Shown here one piece after another: positions 1 through 9,826 of a stretch of 64,000 bases of DNA (positions are counted from its first letter, which is position 1; each line of letters begins with the position of its first letter). The position numbers and the translations under genes are program-made. The notes under the pieces were generated by a model. That model did not search any database, was not told the origin of the DNA, and was given only the letters and a program-made list of their open reading frames with translations. This DNA is from Pseudomonas inefficax (GTDB lineage: Bacteria; Pseudomonadota; Gammaproteobacteria; Pseudomonadales; Pseudomonadaceae), in the NCBI RefSeq assembly GCF_900277125.1, contig NZ_OPYN01000150.1, positions 37,535 to 101,534 on the forward strand, read 5' to 3'.

Positions 1-44
1 CCGTCATAACCTGAGCCGCTGCCGACACGCAAAGAGGACGCGAA

Positions 45-2111
45 ATGACCCAACCCGACCCGTCATACGTCAAATGGCTCGAAGACCGCGCCATGCTCAG
101 GGCCTCCCAGCAACGCACCCACCTGTACTCGGGCCAGTCGCGCCTGTGGCAACAGCCCTACGCCGAAGCCCAGCCCCGCCGCGCCACTGAAATCGCTTCG
201 GTCTGGCTGACCGTCTACCCCGATGCCATCATCGCCCCCGAAGGTTGTTCGGTGCTTGGCGCCCTGGCCCACGAGGCGCTGTGGAAGCGTTTGTCGGAGA
301 TCGGCATCCAGGGCCTGCACACCGGCCCTATCAAGCTGTCCGGCGGCATTCGCGGCCGTGAACTCACCCCCAGCGTGGACGGCAACTTCGACCGCATCAG
401 TTTCGACATCGACCCGCTGTACGGCAGCGAGCAGGAGCTGATCCAGATGAGCCGCATGGCCGCCGCGCACAACGCCGTGACCATCGACGACCTGATCCCC
501 TCGCACACTGGCAAGGGCGCCGACTTCCGCCTGGCCGAGCTGGCCTACGGCCCCTACCCGGGGCTGTACCACATGGTCGAAATCCGCGAGGAAGACTGGC
601 CGCTGCTGCCCGAAGTGCCCGCTGGGCGCGACGCGGTCAACCTGCTGCCGGCCCAGTGTGACGAACTCAAGGCCCGCCATTACATCGTCGGCCAGCTGCA
701 ACGGGTGATCTTCTTCGAACCAGGGGTGAAGGAAACCGACTGGAGCGCCACGCCGCCGGTGACCGGTGTGGATGGCAAGACCCGGCGCTGGGTGTACCTG
801 CACTACTTCAAGGAAGGCCAGCCGTCGCTGAACTGGCTGGACCCGACCTTCGCCGCCCAGCAGATGATCATTGGCGATGCCCTGCACGCCCTGGACTGCC
901 TGGGTGCCCGCGGCCTGCGCCTGGATGCCAACGGCTTTCTCGGCGTGGAAACGCGCGCCAGCGGCACGGCCTGGTCGGAAAGCCACCCGCTGTCGATCGT
1001 CGGCAACCAGCTGATCGGCGGCATGATCCGCAAGGCTGGCGGTTTCAGCTTTCAGGAGCTGAACCTGACCCTTGACGACATCGCGCAGATGTCCAAAGGC
1101 GGTGCCGACCTGTCCTACGATTTCATTACCCGGCCGGCCTACCAGCATGCGCTGCTGACCGGCGACACCGAGTTCCTGCGCCTGATGCTCAAGGAAATGC
1201 ACGCTTTCGGCATCGACCCGGCCTCGCTGATCCATGCCTTGCAGAACCATGACGAGCTGACCGTGGAGCTGGTGCATTTCTGGACGCTGCATGCCCATGA
1301 CATGTACCTGTACAAAGGCCAGACCTTGCCGGGCGGCATCCTGCGCGAGCACATTCGCGAAGAGATCTACGAACGGCTGTCGGGCGAGCATGCGCCGTAC
1401 AACCTGCGCTTCGTCACCAATGGCATAGCCTGTACCACGGCCAGCCTGATCGCTGCCGCACTGGGCATCCGCGACCTTGGGCAGATCGGGGTGGCAGAAA
1501 CCGAGCTGATCCAGAAGGTGCACCTGCTGCTGGTCATGTACAACGCCATGCAACCGGGGGTGGTGGCGCTGTCCGGCTGGGACCTGGTGGGTGCCCTGCC
1601 CTTGCCCGCCGAAGCGGTCGCGCAGCGGATGCTCGATGGCGATACCCGCTGGATTCACCGCGGCGGCTACGACCTGGCCGGGCTGGAGCCGCAGGCCCAG
1701 TCATCGGTACGTGGCATGCCCCGAGCCCGGGCGCTGTATGGCAGCCTGGACAGCCAGCTGGAAAACGGCGATTCGTTTGCCTGCAAGGTGAAGAAACTGC
1801 TGGCGGTGCGCCAGGCCTATGGCATCGCCACCAGCCGCCAGGTGCTGGTGCCCGAAGTCAGCAGCCCCGGCTTGCTGGTGATGGTGCATGAACTGCCGGC
1901 CGGGCGCGGTATCCAGATCAGTGCGCTGAACTTCGGCCAGGAAGTGATTGCCGAGGAGCTGCAACTGACCGGGTTCACGCCGGGGCCGGTGGTGGACATG
2001 ATCAATGAAACAGTCGAAGGGGATTTGACCGAGGATGGGCGGCTGATGGTGAACCTGGACCCGTATGAGGCGCTGTGCCTGCGAATCGTCAACAGCAGCG
2101 GCCATGTCTGA
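45..2111 (+). CDS. GH13 alpha-amylase family protein, trehalose synthase-like glucosyltransferase
   Basis: A 688-residue protein with the GH13 signature motifs: [14 protein letters not shown] near residue 150, GLRLDANG with the expected nucleophile Asp294, FQELN with the expected acid/base Glu338, and LQNHDEL with the third carboxylate Asp403. These place it with retaining alpha-glucosidases/transglucosidases, and its size and overall character suggest the trehalose synthase-like (maltose-glucosyltransferase) group. No signal peptide is seen, so it is probably cytoplasmic and acts on alpha-glucans or maltose/trehalose-type disaccharides. The ATG follows an AGAGGAC Shine-Dalgarno (SD) element. 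The first 44 bases hold no gene. No other glycogen or trehalose gene lies in the window. Exact substrate is inferred only at family level. Confidence 0.8.
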   Translation: MTQPDPSYVKWLEDRAMLRASQQRTHLYSGQSRLWQQPYAEAQPRRATEIASVWLTVYPDAIIAPEGCSVLGALAHEALWKRLSEIGIQGLHTGPIKLSGGIRGRELTPSVDGNFDRISFDIDPLYGSEQELIQMSRMAAAHNAVTIDDLIPSHTGKGADFRLAELAYGPYPGLYHMVEIREEDWPLLPEVPAGRDAVNLLPAQCDELKARHYIVGQLQRVIFFEPGVKETDWSATPPVTGVDGKTRRWVYLHYFKEGQPSLNWLDPTFAAQQMIIGDALHALDCLGARGLRLDANGFLGVETRASGTAWSESHPLSIVGNQLIGGMIRKAGGFSFQELNLTLDDIAQMSKGGADLSYDFITRPAYQHALLTGDTEFLRLMLKEMHAFGIDPASLIHALQNHDELTVELVHFWTLHAHDMYLYKGQTLPGGILREHIREEIYERLSGEHAPYNLRFVTNGIACTTASLIAAALGIRDLGQIGVAETELIQKVHLLLVMYNAMQPGVVALSGWDLVGALPLPAEAVAQRMLDGDTRWIHRGGYDLAGLEPQAQSSVRGMPRARALYGSLDSQLENGDSFACKVKKLLAVRQAYGIATSRQVLVPEVSSPGLLVMVHELPAGRGIQISALNFGQEVIAEELQLTGFTPGPVVDMINETVEGDLTEDGRLMVNLDPYEALCLRIVNSSGHV

Positions 2112-2167
2112 ATTGTATTCGCCCCATTGCCTTCGCCGGTGAAGCTCTGAACGGCAGCCACGCGATA

Positions 2168-2848
2168 CCTGTGGGAGCGGGCGCGCCCGCGAACACCGGC
2201 GTAGCCGGTGCCATCCACCGCGTCGCCTGCTTCGCGGGCATGCCCGCTCCCACAGGGACCCCGCCAGCTGAAGGAATGCGCCATACCTGTGGGAGCGGGC
2301 GCGCCCGCGAACACCGGCGCAGCCGGTGCCATCCATCGCGTCGCCTGCTTCGCGGGCATGCCCGCTCCCACAGGCCCCCCGCCAGCTGAAGGAATGTGCT
2401 GTACCTGTGGGAGCGGGCGCGCCCGCGAACACCGGCGTAGCAGGTGCCATCCACCGCGTCGCCTGCTTCGCGGGCATGCCCGCTCCCACAGAGTCCCTCG
2501 TCAGCTGAAGGAATGTGCTGTACCTGTGGGAGCGGGCGCGCCCGCGAACACCGGCGCAGCCGGTGCCAGCCTCCGCGTCGCCTGCTTCGCGGGCATGCCC
2601 GCTCCCACAGGCCCCCCGCCAGCTGAAGGAATGTGCTGTACCTGTGGGAGCGGGTTCACCCGCGAACACCGGCGCAGCCGGTGCCATCCTCCGCGTCGCC
2701 TGCTTCGCGGGCATGCCCGCTCCCACAGGCCCCCCGTCAGCTGAAGGAATGTGCTGTACCTGTGGGAGCGGGCGCGCCCGCGAACACCGGCGCAGCCGGT
2801 GCCAGCCACCGCGTCGCCTGCTTCGCGGGTGAACCCGCTCCCACAGGA
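2168..2848. repeat. Array of six tandem REP-pair units, about 118 bp each
   Basis: Six near-identical units start at about 2168, 2286, 2404, 2523, 2641 and 2759. Each begins CCTGTGGGAGCGGG..CCCGCGAACACCGGCG, has a short variable middle, and ends with the inverted copy TTCGCGGG..CCCGCTCCCACAGG; a spacer containing AGCTGAAGGAATG links the units. This is a paired REP arrangement (BIME-like) repeated in tandem. Unit 5 and the outer arm of unit 6 carry the GTTCACCC/GGTGAACCC variant of the REP core. The array fills most of the 840-base gap between the GH13 gene and riboflavin synthase. All open frames across it are repeat artefacts. Confidence 0.93.
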
Positions 2849-2951
2849 TGCCGCGTGGGCTCCAAGTGCCCAGACAAATGGCCAGCTTGCTTTTACCGCT
2901 CCACGGGCATAGCGTTCGGAAGTTTTCTTTTCCGTGCCCAGGAGCAACTCC

Positions 2952-3578
2952 ATGTACACCGGCATCGTCCAGGCCGTCCGCCCTCTGCTTGATGTGACCA
3001 CTTACCCGGGCCACAACCAGTTCACCATCGACCTCACCCCGGAGCTACTCGACGAGCTGAAGATCGGCGCCAGCGTCAGTGTCGAAGGCACCTGCCTGTC
3101 GGTCACCGAGATCCACGGCACCCAGGTCAGGTTCGACGCCATGAGCGCCACCCTCGAGCGTACCAACCTGCGCAACTTCAAAGCCGGCCAGGGCGTCAAC
3201 ATCGAACGTTCGGCGAAGATGAACGCCGAAGTCGGCGGCCACCTGATGGCCGGCCACATCGCCACCACCGCCGAAATCGTCGAGCTGTCGATCAAGGAAA
3301 CCGGTGCTTTCATCAAGTTCCGCATGCCACCGGAATGGGGCAAGTACGTGTTCCCGCGCGGCTTCATCGGGGTCAATGGCTGCAGCCTGACCGTAGCCGA
3401 TGTCGAGGACAACGTGATCACCATCAACCTGATCCCGGAAACCCTGCGCCAGACCACCTTCCCTGACTACAAGGCCGGAGATCTGCTCAATATCGAAGTG
3501 GACCACCAGACTATGGTGCTGGTCGATGTAGTGGAGCGCACCATCAAGAGTACCCTGGCCCGCGAAATGCCTCGCTGA
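2952..3578 (+). CDS. ribE: Riboflavin synthase subunit alpha, Escherichia-like type
   Basis: A 208-residue protein of two lumazine-binding repeats that dismutates two 6,7-dimethyl-8-ribityllumazines into riboflavin. The N-terminus MYTGIVQ matches the conserved MFTGIV start; each half carries the expected GGHLMAGHI and GVNGCSLTV-type motifs, and LIPETLRQTT closely resembles the E. coli enzyme. I chose the ATG at 2952 because it gives this conserved start and has AGGAGC upstream; an ATG 18 bases earlier is less likely. No other rib gene is near, and I see no FMN riboswitch-like leader, so this looks like an orphan copy outside a main rib operon (inference). Confidence 0.92.
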   Translation: MYTGIVQAVRPLLDVTTYPGHNQFTIDLTPELLDELKIGASVSVEGTCLSVTEIHGTQVRFDAMSATLERTNLRNFKAGQGVNIERSAKMNAEVGGHLMAGHIATTAEIVELSIKETGAFIKFRMPPEWGKYVFPRGFIGVNGCSLTVADVEDNVITINLIPETLRQTTFPDYKAGDLLNIEVDHQTMVLVDVVERTIKSTLAREMPR

Positions 3579-3588
3579 GTTCCCGAGC

Positions 3589-4290
3589 ATGCTGCCCAAC
3601 ACCCTCCCCGCGCGCACAGCCAAGCGGCTACGCCTGCAGGTTCTGCGTGGTCGTGTCGGCCTTGGCCTGGTCGCCGGCCTGTCCGTACTGGCCGGCATGA
3701 CCGATGCCATCGGCCTGCTGGCGCTTGGCGACTTCGTGTCGTTCATGAGTGGCAACACCACGCGCCTGGCTGTCGCCATCAGCGATGCGGACCTGGCCCT
3801 GGTGCTGCGCCTGAGTGCTGCGGTGCTGGGCTTCGTCGTCGGCAACGCCCTGGGCGTGCTGCTGGCGCGCGGTTTCCGCCGCCGGGCCTGGCCGGTGCTG
3901 CTGGTGGTCGCCGCCTTGCTGGCCTTTGCAGCCGCATGGCCGTTGGCAGCGACCTTTCCAGCGCTGCTCGCTGCCACGCTGGCCATGGGCATGATCAACG
4001 CTGTGGTCGAACAGGTGAACGGCCTGCCAATCGGCCTGACCTACGTCACCGGCGCCCTGTCACGCTTCGGTCGTGGGCTGGGGCGCTGGCTGCTGGGCGA
4101 GCGGCGCAATGGCTGGCGGGTGCAACTGGTGCCTTGGGCCGGCATGCTGCTGGGCGCCGCGCTGGGTGCCTGGCTGGAGCATCACCTGGGCCTGCAGGCG
4201 CTGGCCGGCAGCTGCGCGCTGGCCTGCGTGCTGGCCCTGGTGTCGCGGTTCATTCCGCGGACCTGGCAGCGTGGCTACATGCCATACTGA
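3589..4290 (+). CDS. DUF1275 (YoaK-type) integral membrane protein
   Basis: A 233-residue very hydrophobic protein with about six membrane segments. The segment after the basic N-terminus, GLSVLAGMTDAIGLLALGDFVSFMSGNTT (split here: GLSVLAGMTDAIGLL, then FVSFMSGNTT), is the hallmark of DUF1275/YoaK proteins. Function of the family is unknown. It starts 10 bases after ribE, so co-transcription is likely. Its TGA (4288-4290) abuts the stop of the convergent proP gene (4291-4293) with no intergenic base, leaving no room for a conventional terminator between them. Confidence 0.85.
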   Translation: MLPNTLPARTAKRLRLQVLRGRVGLGLVAGLSVLAGMTDAIGLLALGDFVSFMSGNTTRLAVAISDADLALVLRLSAAVLGFVVGNALGVLLARGFRRRAWPVLLVVAALLAFAAAWPLAATFPALLAATLAMGMINAVVEQVNGLPIGLTYVTGALSRFGRGLGRWLLGERRNGWRVQLVPWAGMLLGAALGAWLEHHLGLQALAGSCALACVLALVSRFIPRTWQRGYMPY

Positions 4291-5793
4291 TCACTCGATG
4301 CGCGGGTGCTGCTGAACAAGCAACTTGCGCTTGGCCTCCAGTTCGGCAATCTGCGCATCGATGTCCTCGATCCTTTGCTCGATGTTGTCATGGTGCTCCT
4401 GCAGCAACTCACGCGCTTCCTCGATATCCGATGCTGCCGGTGCCGCGCCGCGCAGCGGCTTGTTGGCGGTTTCCTTCATGGTCAGGCCGGTGACCAGCCC
4501 CACGGCGGCGATCACCATCAGGTAATAGGCCGGCATGTACAGGTTGCCAGTACTTTCCACCAGCCAGGCGGCGATGGTCGGGGTGAGGCCGGCAATCAGC
4601 ACCGAGATATTGAAGGCGCTGGCGAGGGCGCTGTAGCGGATGTGCGTGGGGAACATTGCCGGTAGCGTCGAGGCCATCACGCCGATGAAGAAGTTCAGCA
4701 GCACGGCAATGATCAGCAGCCCGGCAAAGATCACCCCCAGTACGCCGCTGTTGATCAGCATGAATGCCGGGATGGCCAGCACGAACAGGCCGACGCTGCC
4801 GACGATGATGAACGGTCGACGGCCGAACTTGTCGCTGAGCAGCCCGATAATGGGTTGCACGAACAGCATGCCAACCATGATCGCGATGATGATCAGCACG
4901 CCATGGTCTTCGCTGTAGTGCAGGTTGTGCGACAGGTAGCTGGGCATGTACGTGAGCAGCATGTAGTAGGTGACGTTGGTGGCGATCACCACGCCGATGC
5001 AGGTCACCAGGCTGCGCCAGTGCTGGGTGGCCACCTCCCGGAACGATACTTTGGGCCCGGTCGCCAGGCCTTCGCGGTCACCTTTCTCCAGCTTGTCGAC
5101 ATGCTGCTGGAAGGCTGGCGTTTCCTCCAGCGCATGGCGCAGGTACAGGCCGATGATGCCCAGCGGCAAGGCGAGGAAGAACGGCAGGCGCCAACCCCAT
5201 TCGAGGAACTTGTCCTCACCCAGCACCGTAGAGATCAACACCACCACACCGGCACCCAACACGAACCCGGCAATCGAGCCGAAGTCCAGCCAACTGCCGA
5301 GAAACCCCCGTTTTCGGTCAGGGGCATATTCGGCGACGAAGATCGACGCACCGGTGTACTCGCCCCCCACCGAGAAGCCCTGGGCCATCTTGGCCAGCAG
5401 CAACAGGATCGGCGCCCAGATACCGATGCTGGCATAGGACGGTATCAGGCCGATGGCGAAGGTGCTGAGCGACATGATCACGATGGTCGCAGCGAGGATT
5501 TTCTGCCGCCCGAACCGGTCGCCCAAGGCGCCGAAGAACAGCCCGCCCAGAGGCCTGATCAGAAACGGCACCGAGAACGTGGCCAACGCCGCGATCATCT
5601 GCACGCTTGGGTCGGCGTTGGGGAAGAATACCTTGCCCAGGGCGTAGGCGACGAAGCCGTAGACGCCGAAGTCGAACCACTCCATGGCATTGCCCAGTGC
5701 TGCCGCGGTGATTGCCTTGCGCATCTTGCCGTCGTCGACGATGGTGATGTCCTTCAGGCCGATTGGCTGGAGGTTTTTCTTGCGAGGTTTCAT
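4291..5793 (-). CDS. proP: MHS-family MFS transporter, ProP-like (proline/betaine or other osmolyte/organic acid symporter)
   Basis: A 500-residue 12-helix major facilitator of the metabolite:H+ symporter family. Visible MFS motifs are GDRFGRQKILAAT after helix 2 and SDKFGRRPFIIVG in the second half. The N-terminal NAMEWFDFGVYGF is typical of MHS transporters. The C-terminal tail (DNIEQRIEDIDAQIAELEA then KRKLLVQQ) is a predicted coiled coil, the feature linked to osmosensing in E. coli ProP. That supports a compatible-solute role, though related MHS proteins carry organic acids. I start at the ATG at 5793, which follows AGGGA; the longer frame has no support. Confidence 0.85.
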   Translation of the reverse strand: MKPRKKNLQPIGLKDITIVDDGKMRKAITAAALGNAMEWFDFGVYGFVAYALGKVFFPNADPSVQMIAALATFSVPFLIRPLGGLFFGALGDRFGRQKILAATIVIMSLSTFAIGLIPSYASIGIWAPILLLLAKMAQGFSVGGEYTGASIFVAEYAPDRKRGFLGSWLDFGSIAGFVLGAGVVVLISTVLGEDKFLEWGWRLPFFLALPLGIIGLYLRHALEETPAFQQHVDKLEKGDREGLATGPKVSFREVATQHWRSLVTCIGVVIATNVTYYMLLTYMPSYLSHNLHYSEDHGVLIIIAIMVGMLFVQPIIGLLSDKFGRRPFIIVGSVGLFVLAIPAFMLINSGVLGVIFAGLLIIAVLLNFFIGVMASTLPAMFPTHIRYSALASAFNISVLIAGLTPTIAAWLVESTGNLYMPAYYLMVIAAVGLVTGLTMKETANKPLRGAAPAASDIEEARELLQEHHDNIEQRIEDIDAQIAELEAKRKLLVQQHPRIE

Positions 5794-5903
5794 GTCCGTA
5801 TCCCTGTCGATGAATGCTCTAAGGGATGAGATACAACGGGACACTAAATAATTCAGCGCTTACGGGTTTTTTGTGTTTTTCCTCTCAGCGGTTGCTGCGC
5901 GGG

Positions 5904-5934
5904 TAAAGAAAAGCCGCTGCGATGGCAGCGGCTT
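5904..5934 (-). terminator. Rho-independent terminator of hemB
   Basis: A perfect 10-bp stem (AAGCCGCTGC / GCAGCGGCTT, loop of 4) lies 21 bases past the hemB stop. Read on the minus strand it is followed by TTTTCTTT. Confidence 0.8.
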
Positions 5935-5954
5935 GCATGGGCAACGGCTCGCGG

Positions 5955-6929
5955 TCAGATGCCTTCGCGGGCCAAGTCCATGGCGAAGTAGGTGAGGATC
6001 AGGTCGGCACCGGCACGCTTGATCGCGCCAATGCTTTCACGCACCACCCGGCCTTCATCGATGGCGCCAGCCAGGCCGCCGAACTTGATCATCGCGTACT
6101 CACCGCTCACCTGGTACGCCGCCAGCGGCAGGCGGGAGGCGGCACGGATATCGGCGATCACATCGAGGTAGGCTCCGGCCGGCTTGACCATCAGCACATC
6201 GGCCCCTTCCTGCTCGTCGAGCAGCGACTCACGCACGGCTTCGCGGCGGTTCATCGGGTTCATCTGGTAGCTCTTGCGGTCGCCCTTCAGTGCGGTACCA
6301 CCGGCTTCACGGAACGGGCCATACAGCGACGAGGCGAACTTGGTGGAATAGGCCATGATCGCGGTGTCGTGGAAGCCGGCACCATCCAGTGCGCTACGGA
6401 TGGCCTGGACCTGGCCGTCCATCGCCGCTGACGGGGCAATGAAGTCGGCACCGGCAGCGGCGGCGATGACTGCCTGCTTGCCCAGGTTGGCCAGGGTGGC
6501 GTCGTTGTCCACGCCGTGGTCGTGCAGCACGCCGCAGTGGCCGTGGCTGGTGTATTCGCAGAAGCAGGTGTCGGACATCACCACCATTTCCGGCACGGTG
6601 TCCTTGCAGATGCGCGACATGCGCGCGACCAGGCCGTTTTCGTTCCAGGTGTCGCTGCCGACGGCGTCCAGGTTGTGCGAAACGCCAAAGGTCATTACCG
6701 ACTTGATACCGGCGCGGGCATAGCGCTCGATTTCCTGCGCCAGCAGCTTCTCTGGGATGCGGTTGACGCCCGGCATGCTGGTGATCGGCACGAAGTCATC
6801 GATGCCCTCTTCAACGAAGATCGGCAGGATCAGGTCTTCAAGGCGGAACTCGGTTTCCTGGAAGATCGTGCGCAGGGACTCGTTCTGGCGCAGGCGGCGG
6901 GGGCGAACGGACGGGAATTGGTTGGACAT
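5955..6929 (-). CDS. hemB: Porphobilinogen synthase (delta-aminolevulinate dehydratase), zinc type
   Basis: A 324-residue cytosolic enzyme that condenses two 5-aminolevulinates into porphobilinogen in tetrapyrrole synthesis. The Schiff-base lysines are Lys197 (YSTKFASS) and Lys249 ([10 protein letters not shown]). The metal site is the cysteine triad of the zinc enzymes, [14 protein letters not shown] with Cys122, Cys124 and Cys132. The sequence is close to E. coli HemB throughout and unlike the Mg-dependent P. aeruginosa HemB, where this site is aspartate-rich. The ATG at 6929 follows GGAGC; the longer frame runs into a REP element and is not real. Confidence 0.95.
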   Translation of the reverse strand: MSNQFPSVRPRRLRQNESLRTIFQETEFRLEDLILPIFVEEGIDDFVPITSMPGVNRIPEKLLAQEIERYARAGIKSVMTFGVSHNLDAVGSDTWNENGLVARMSRICKDTVPEMVVMSDTCFCEYTSHGHCGVLHDHGVDNDATLANLGKQAVIAAAAGADFIAPSAAMDGQVQAIRSALDGAGFHDTAIMAYSTKFASSLYGPFREAGGTALKGDRKSYQMNPMNRREAVRESLLDEQEGADVLMVKPAGAYLDVIADIRAASRLPLAAYQVSGEYAMIKFGGLAGAIDEGRVVRESIGAIKRAGADLILTYFAMDLAREGI

Positions 6930-7039
6930 GACAGCTCCAGGGAATTTGAACGGCGTATACCTTATGCCTGTCGCGCGCCAGTGAAAAGGCCAGATGACGA
7001 GATATTGTCTTGCGTCAAAGGCAATGGCTGCATTTTTCC

Positions 7040-7147
7040 TGTGCCGGCCTCTTCGCGGGCATGCCCGCTCCCACAAGTACAGCGCAGCCCTCAAGTATCG
7101 TGCGGTCCCTGTGGGAGCGGGCGTGCCCGCGAAGTGGCCGGCACAGG
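7040..7147. repeat. REP pair (GGGAGCGGG type)
   Basis: Two inverted copies, CTTCGCGGGCATGCCCGC.. and ..GCGGGCGTGCCCGCGAAG, flanked by TGTGCCGGCC and GGCCGGCACAGG, lie in the tandem gap between the RIO kinase stop and the hemB start. Confidence 0.9.
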
Positions 7148-7154
7148 CAACACA

Positions 7155-8048
7155 TCACTGAAGCCAGGGCGGCGCAGGCTCCTCTGCCCTAGCCTCACCA
7201 TGCTCGGCCTCGGCGCGCGCCGCGCGGCGGCGGGCGTCATCCAGCCGGGCTGCGTCAATTTCGCGCATCACGCCACTTACGTCGGCTTCATGTTCGTCAT
7301 CCTCGAACACGCCGGTCAATTCGCTGTCAGGCAGCAATTTGCCCGCCTCGTACAAGGCCCACATTTCCTGCGCATACCGGGTATTTTTCAACTCCGGCGC
7401 AAAGCGCCCGAAATAATGGGCCATGTTGGCCACATCGCGCTGCAGCATGCTGAAGGCGTGGTTGTTGGCCGCTGCATCCACCGCCTGCGGCAGGTCGATG
7501 ATCACCGGCCCGTCCGGGCCAAGCAGCACGTTGAACTCCGACAGGTCGCCATGCACCAGCCCGGCACACAGCATCAGCACGATCTGGCGAATGACGAAAG
7601 CGTGGAACGCACGGGCATCCTCGGCCTCGAGGTGCACGTCGTTCAGGCGCGGGGCCGCGTCACCGTCGGCATCGGTCACCAGCTCCATCAACAGTACGCC
7701 ATCCTGGAAATCGTAGGGCTTGGGAACCCTCACACCAGCGCCGGCCAGGCGGAACAGCGCCGCCACTTCGGCGTTCTGCCAGGCGTCTTCGGCTTCCTTG
7801 CGGCCGTACTTGCTGCCCTTGGCCATGGCCCGGGCCTGACGGCTGTTGCGGACCTTACGGCCCTCCTGGTACTCGGCCGCCTGGCGGAAACTGCGCTTGT
7901 TGGCTTCTTTATAAACCTTGGCGCAGCGCACCTGGTTGCCACAACGCACCACATACACGGCGGCTTCCTTGCCACTCATCAACGGCCGCAGTACTTCGTC
8001 GACCAGGCCGTCTTCGATCAGGGGTTCGATTCTTTTGGGTGTCTTCAT
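7155..8048 (-). CDS. RIO-family atypical serine/threonine protein kinase
   Basis: A 297-residue RIO1-type kinase. The ATP loop is SGKEAAVYVV with the candidate ATP-binding lysine Lys44; the catalytic loop is VHGDLSEFNVLL (Asp168, Asn173); the metal-binding motif is IIDLPQAVD (Asp185). The C-terminal 60 residues are charged and alanine/glutamate-rich, probably disordered. Bacterial RIO kinases are poorly characterised; archaeal and eukaryotic ones act in ribosome maturation. The gene lies between two REP elements, with no obvious operon partner. Confidence 0.88.
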   Translation of the reverse strand: MKTPKRIEPLIEDGLVDEVLRPLMSGKEAAVYVVRCGNQVRCAKVYKEANKRSFRQAAEYQEGRKVRNSRQARAMAKGSKYGRKEAEDAWQNAEVAALFRLAGAGVRVPKPYDFQDGVLLMELVTDADGDAAPRLNDVHLEAEDARAFHAFVIRQIVLMLCAGLVHGDLSEFNVLLGPDGPVIIDLPQAVDAAANNHAFSMLQRDVANMAHYFGRFAPELKNTRYAQEMWALYEAGKLLPDSELTGVFEDDEHEADVSGVMREIDAARLDDARRRAARAEAEHGEARAEEPAPPWLQ

Positions 8049-8137
8049 CAGGCTGCGTTCGGGGTCCTGGCTGTGATGGCGGACATCCTCTCACAGCCTG
8101 AGGCGACTTGCTCGTCTGATCGGTCAACATCAGACCT

Positions 8138-8254
8138 TGTAGGAGCGGCCTTGTGTCGCGAAAGGGCCGCAACGCGGCCCCAGGGTTTCAGGGCAGATGC
8201 ACGAATTGCTGGGGCTGCTTCGCAGCCCTCTCGCGACACAAGGCCGCTCCTACA
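8138..8254. repeat. REP pair (GTAGGAGCGGCC / GTCGCGA type)
   Basis: Inverted copies of TGTAGGAGCGGCCTTGTGTC..GCGAAAGGGC with internal GGCCGCAACGCGGCC and GGGGCTGCTTCGCAGCC hairpins. This second REP family recurs at 15324, 40975, 52270 and 57730. Confidence 0.9.
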
Positions 8255-8283
8255 TTGGGCTGCGTAGGCCAGAAGTGTGTATC

Positions 8284-9675
8284 TCAGGCGCCCTGCCCTA
8301 CGCTGCCAACTACCACCCCACGTGCCCGACGCCGCGTGACCAGCAGCCCGGAACACACCACCAGCACCGCCAGCACCATGGTCGATACCACTTCCAGACG
8401 GTGATCCGGGCGGAACAGCATCAGCACCAGCACACCACTGATGAACAGGATCACGCCCCAGGTCAGCCATGGGAACAGCCACATGCGGTAGCCCAACGTC
8501 TTGCCCTGTGCAGTCAGGCGCTGGCGCAGGCGCAGCTGGGAAACGGCGATCACCAGGTACACCAGCAAAGCAATGGCGCCGGAGCTTGCCATGAGGAAGC
8601 CGAACACCTTGGCCGGTACCAGGTAATTGGCGATCACGGCCAGAAAAGCTGCGCCAGTGGACAGCAGCACAGCTACCACCGGGGTGCCGCTGCGGCTGGT
8701 CACCTGGGCACAGGCCGGCGCATCACCGCGGCGGCTCAGCGAGTAGACCATGCGCGAAGCGGTATACAGCGACGAGTTGAGGCAGCTGGTCACCGACGTC
8801 AGCACCACGAAGTCGATGATGGCCTTGGCATTCGGCACGCCCAGGGTGTCCAGCACCGTGACATAGGACCCTTCTGTGGCCAGGCGCGGGTCAGTCCACG
8901 GCACCAGCGCGATGACGATGAAGATCGACAGGATGTAGAACAGGGTGATTCGCCAGATCACCGAGTTGGTGGCCTTGGAAATATGCTTGCCTGCTTCGTC
9001 CGATTCGGCCGCGGCGATGGTCACCACCTCGGCACCGAGGAACGAGAACATGGTAATAAGCATGGCACTGAGCACCGCACCAAAACCGTTGGGCATGAAA
9101 CCGCCATTGTCCCACAGGCGCGACACCCCGCTGACACCAGAGCCTGGCAGCAGGCCGAAGATGGCGCACACCCCCAGTGCGATGAAGCCGACGATGGCCA
9201 CCACCTTCACCAGCGCCAGCCAGAACTCGAACTCACCGTAGTTCTTCACGCTGAACAGGTTGGTGGCGGTCAGCAACAGGGTAATCACCAACGACAAGAC
9301 CCAGATCTCCAGCTGCGGGACCCAGGAATTGATGATGGTGGCGGCGATATTGGCCTCGATGGGGATGATCAGTACCCAGAACCACCAGTACAGCCAGCCG
9401 ATGGTGTAGCCGGCCCACTTGCCGATGGCGAGGTCGGCATAGGTCGAGAACGAACCGGTGTCCGGTGAGGCAACGGCCATTTCGGCCAGCATGCGCATCA
9501 CCAGCACCACCAGCGCACCGGCCAGCATATAGGCCAGGATGGTGGCGGGCCCTGCTTCGGCAATCGCACGGCCGGAGCCGACGAACAGGCCGGCACCGAT
9601 CACGCCGGCAATGGACAGCATGGTGACATGTCTGGACTTCAATCCATGACTCAAATTGTTCTTGTGGGTTTGCAT
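8284..9675 (-). CDS. gabP: APC-superfamily amino acid permease, GabP-like (GABA/5-aminovalerate)
   Basis: A 463-residue permease with 12 predicted helices. The first helix motif MLSIAGVIGAGLFVGSG is the substrate-binding signature of amino acid/polyamine/organocation permeases of the AAT/GabP group. It is downstream of glaH and lhgO on the same strand, as gabP is in the E. coli csiD-lhgO-gabDTP cluster, so uptake of 5-aminovalerate or GABA feeding glutarate catabolism is the likely role. The 151-base gap to lhgO may contain a separate promoter. Confidence 0.85.
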   Translation of the reverse strand: MQTHKNNLSHGLKSRHVTMLSIAGVIGAGLFVGSGRAIAEAGPATILAYMLAGALVVLVMRMLAEMAVASPDTGSFSTYADLAIGKWAGYTIGWLYWWFWVLIIPIEANIAATIINSWVPQLEIWVLSLVITLLLTATNLFSVKNYGEFEFWLALVKVVAIVGFIALGVCAIFGLLPGSGVSGVSRLWDNGGFMPNGFGAVLSAMLITMFSFLGAEVVTIAAAESDEAGKHISKATNSVIWRITLFYILSIFIVIALVPWTDPRLATEGSYVTVLDTLGVPNAKAIIDFVVLTSVTSCLNSSLYTASRMVYSLSRRGDAPACAQVTSRSGTPVVAVLLSTGAAFLAVIANYLVPAKVFGFLMASSGAIALLVYLVIAVSQLRLRQRLTAQGKTLGYRMWLFPWLTWGVILFISGVLVLMLFRPDHRLEVVSTMVLAVLVVCSGLLVTRRRARGVVVGSVGQGA

Positions 9676-9826
9676 GGCGCTACCTTGTTGTTTTTGTCAT
9701 GCCCACGCAGGGGCCGCCGGCTTGCACGTCACCGGCGCAGGCGCGAAAAAGCCCGCCCTGCCCCAGATGGTGAGTAGGGCAGTACGGGTTGAGTAAAACG
9801 AAACCGCAGAACGTATTACGGGTAAG

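Noticed and set aside
63-1658. 531-residue minus-strand frame under the GH13 gene
   Set aside because: Antisense to a gene with clear catalytic motifs; open only because of high GC.
2168-2848. CRISPR array
   Set aside because: The repeats are long palindromic pairs and the spacers are nearly identical; no cas genes are present.
2849-2951. FMN riboswitch before ribE
   Set aside because: The 100-base leader has no recognisable RFN-element conserved segments.
1701-3014. Long minus-strand open frame and several plus-strand frames across 2.1-2.9 kb
   Set aside because: They are translations of the REP array (repeated [11 protein letters not shown]-like and PLPQ strings) and overlap real genes.
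6516-8267. 583-residue plus-strand frame
   Set aside because: Antisense to hemB and the RIO kinase, and crosses a REP pair.
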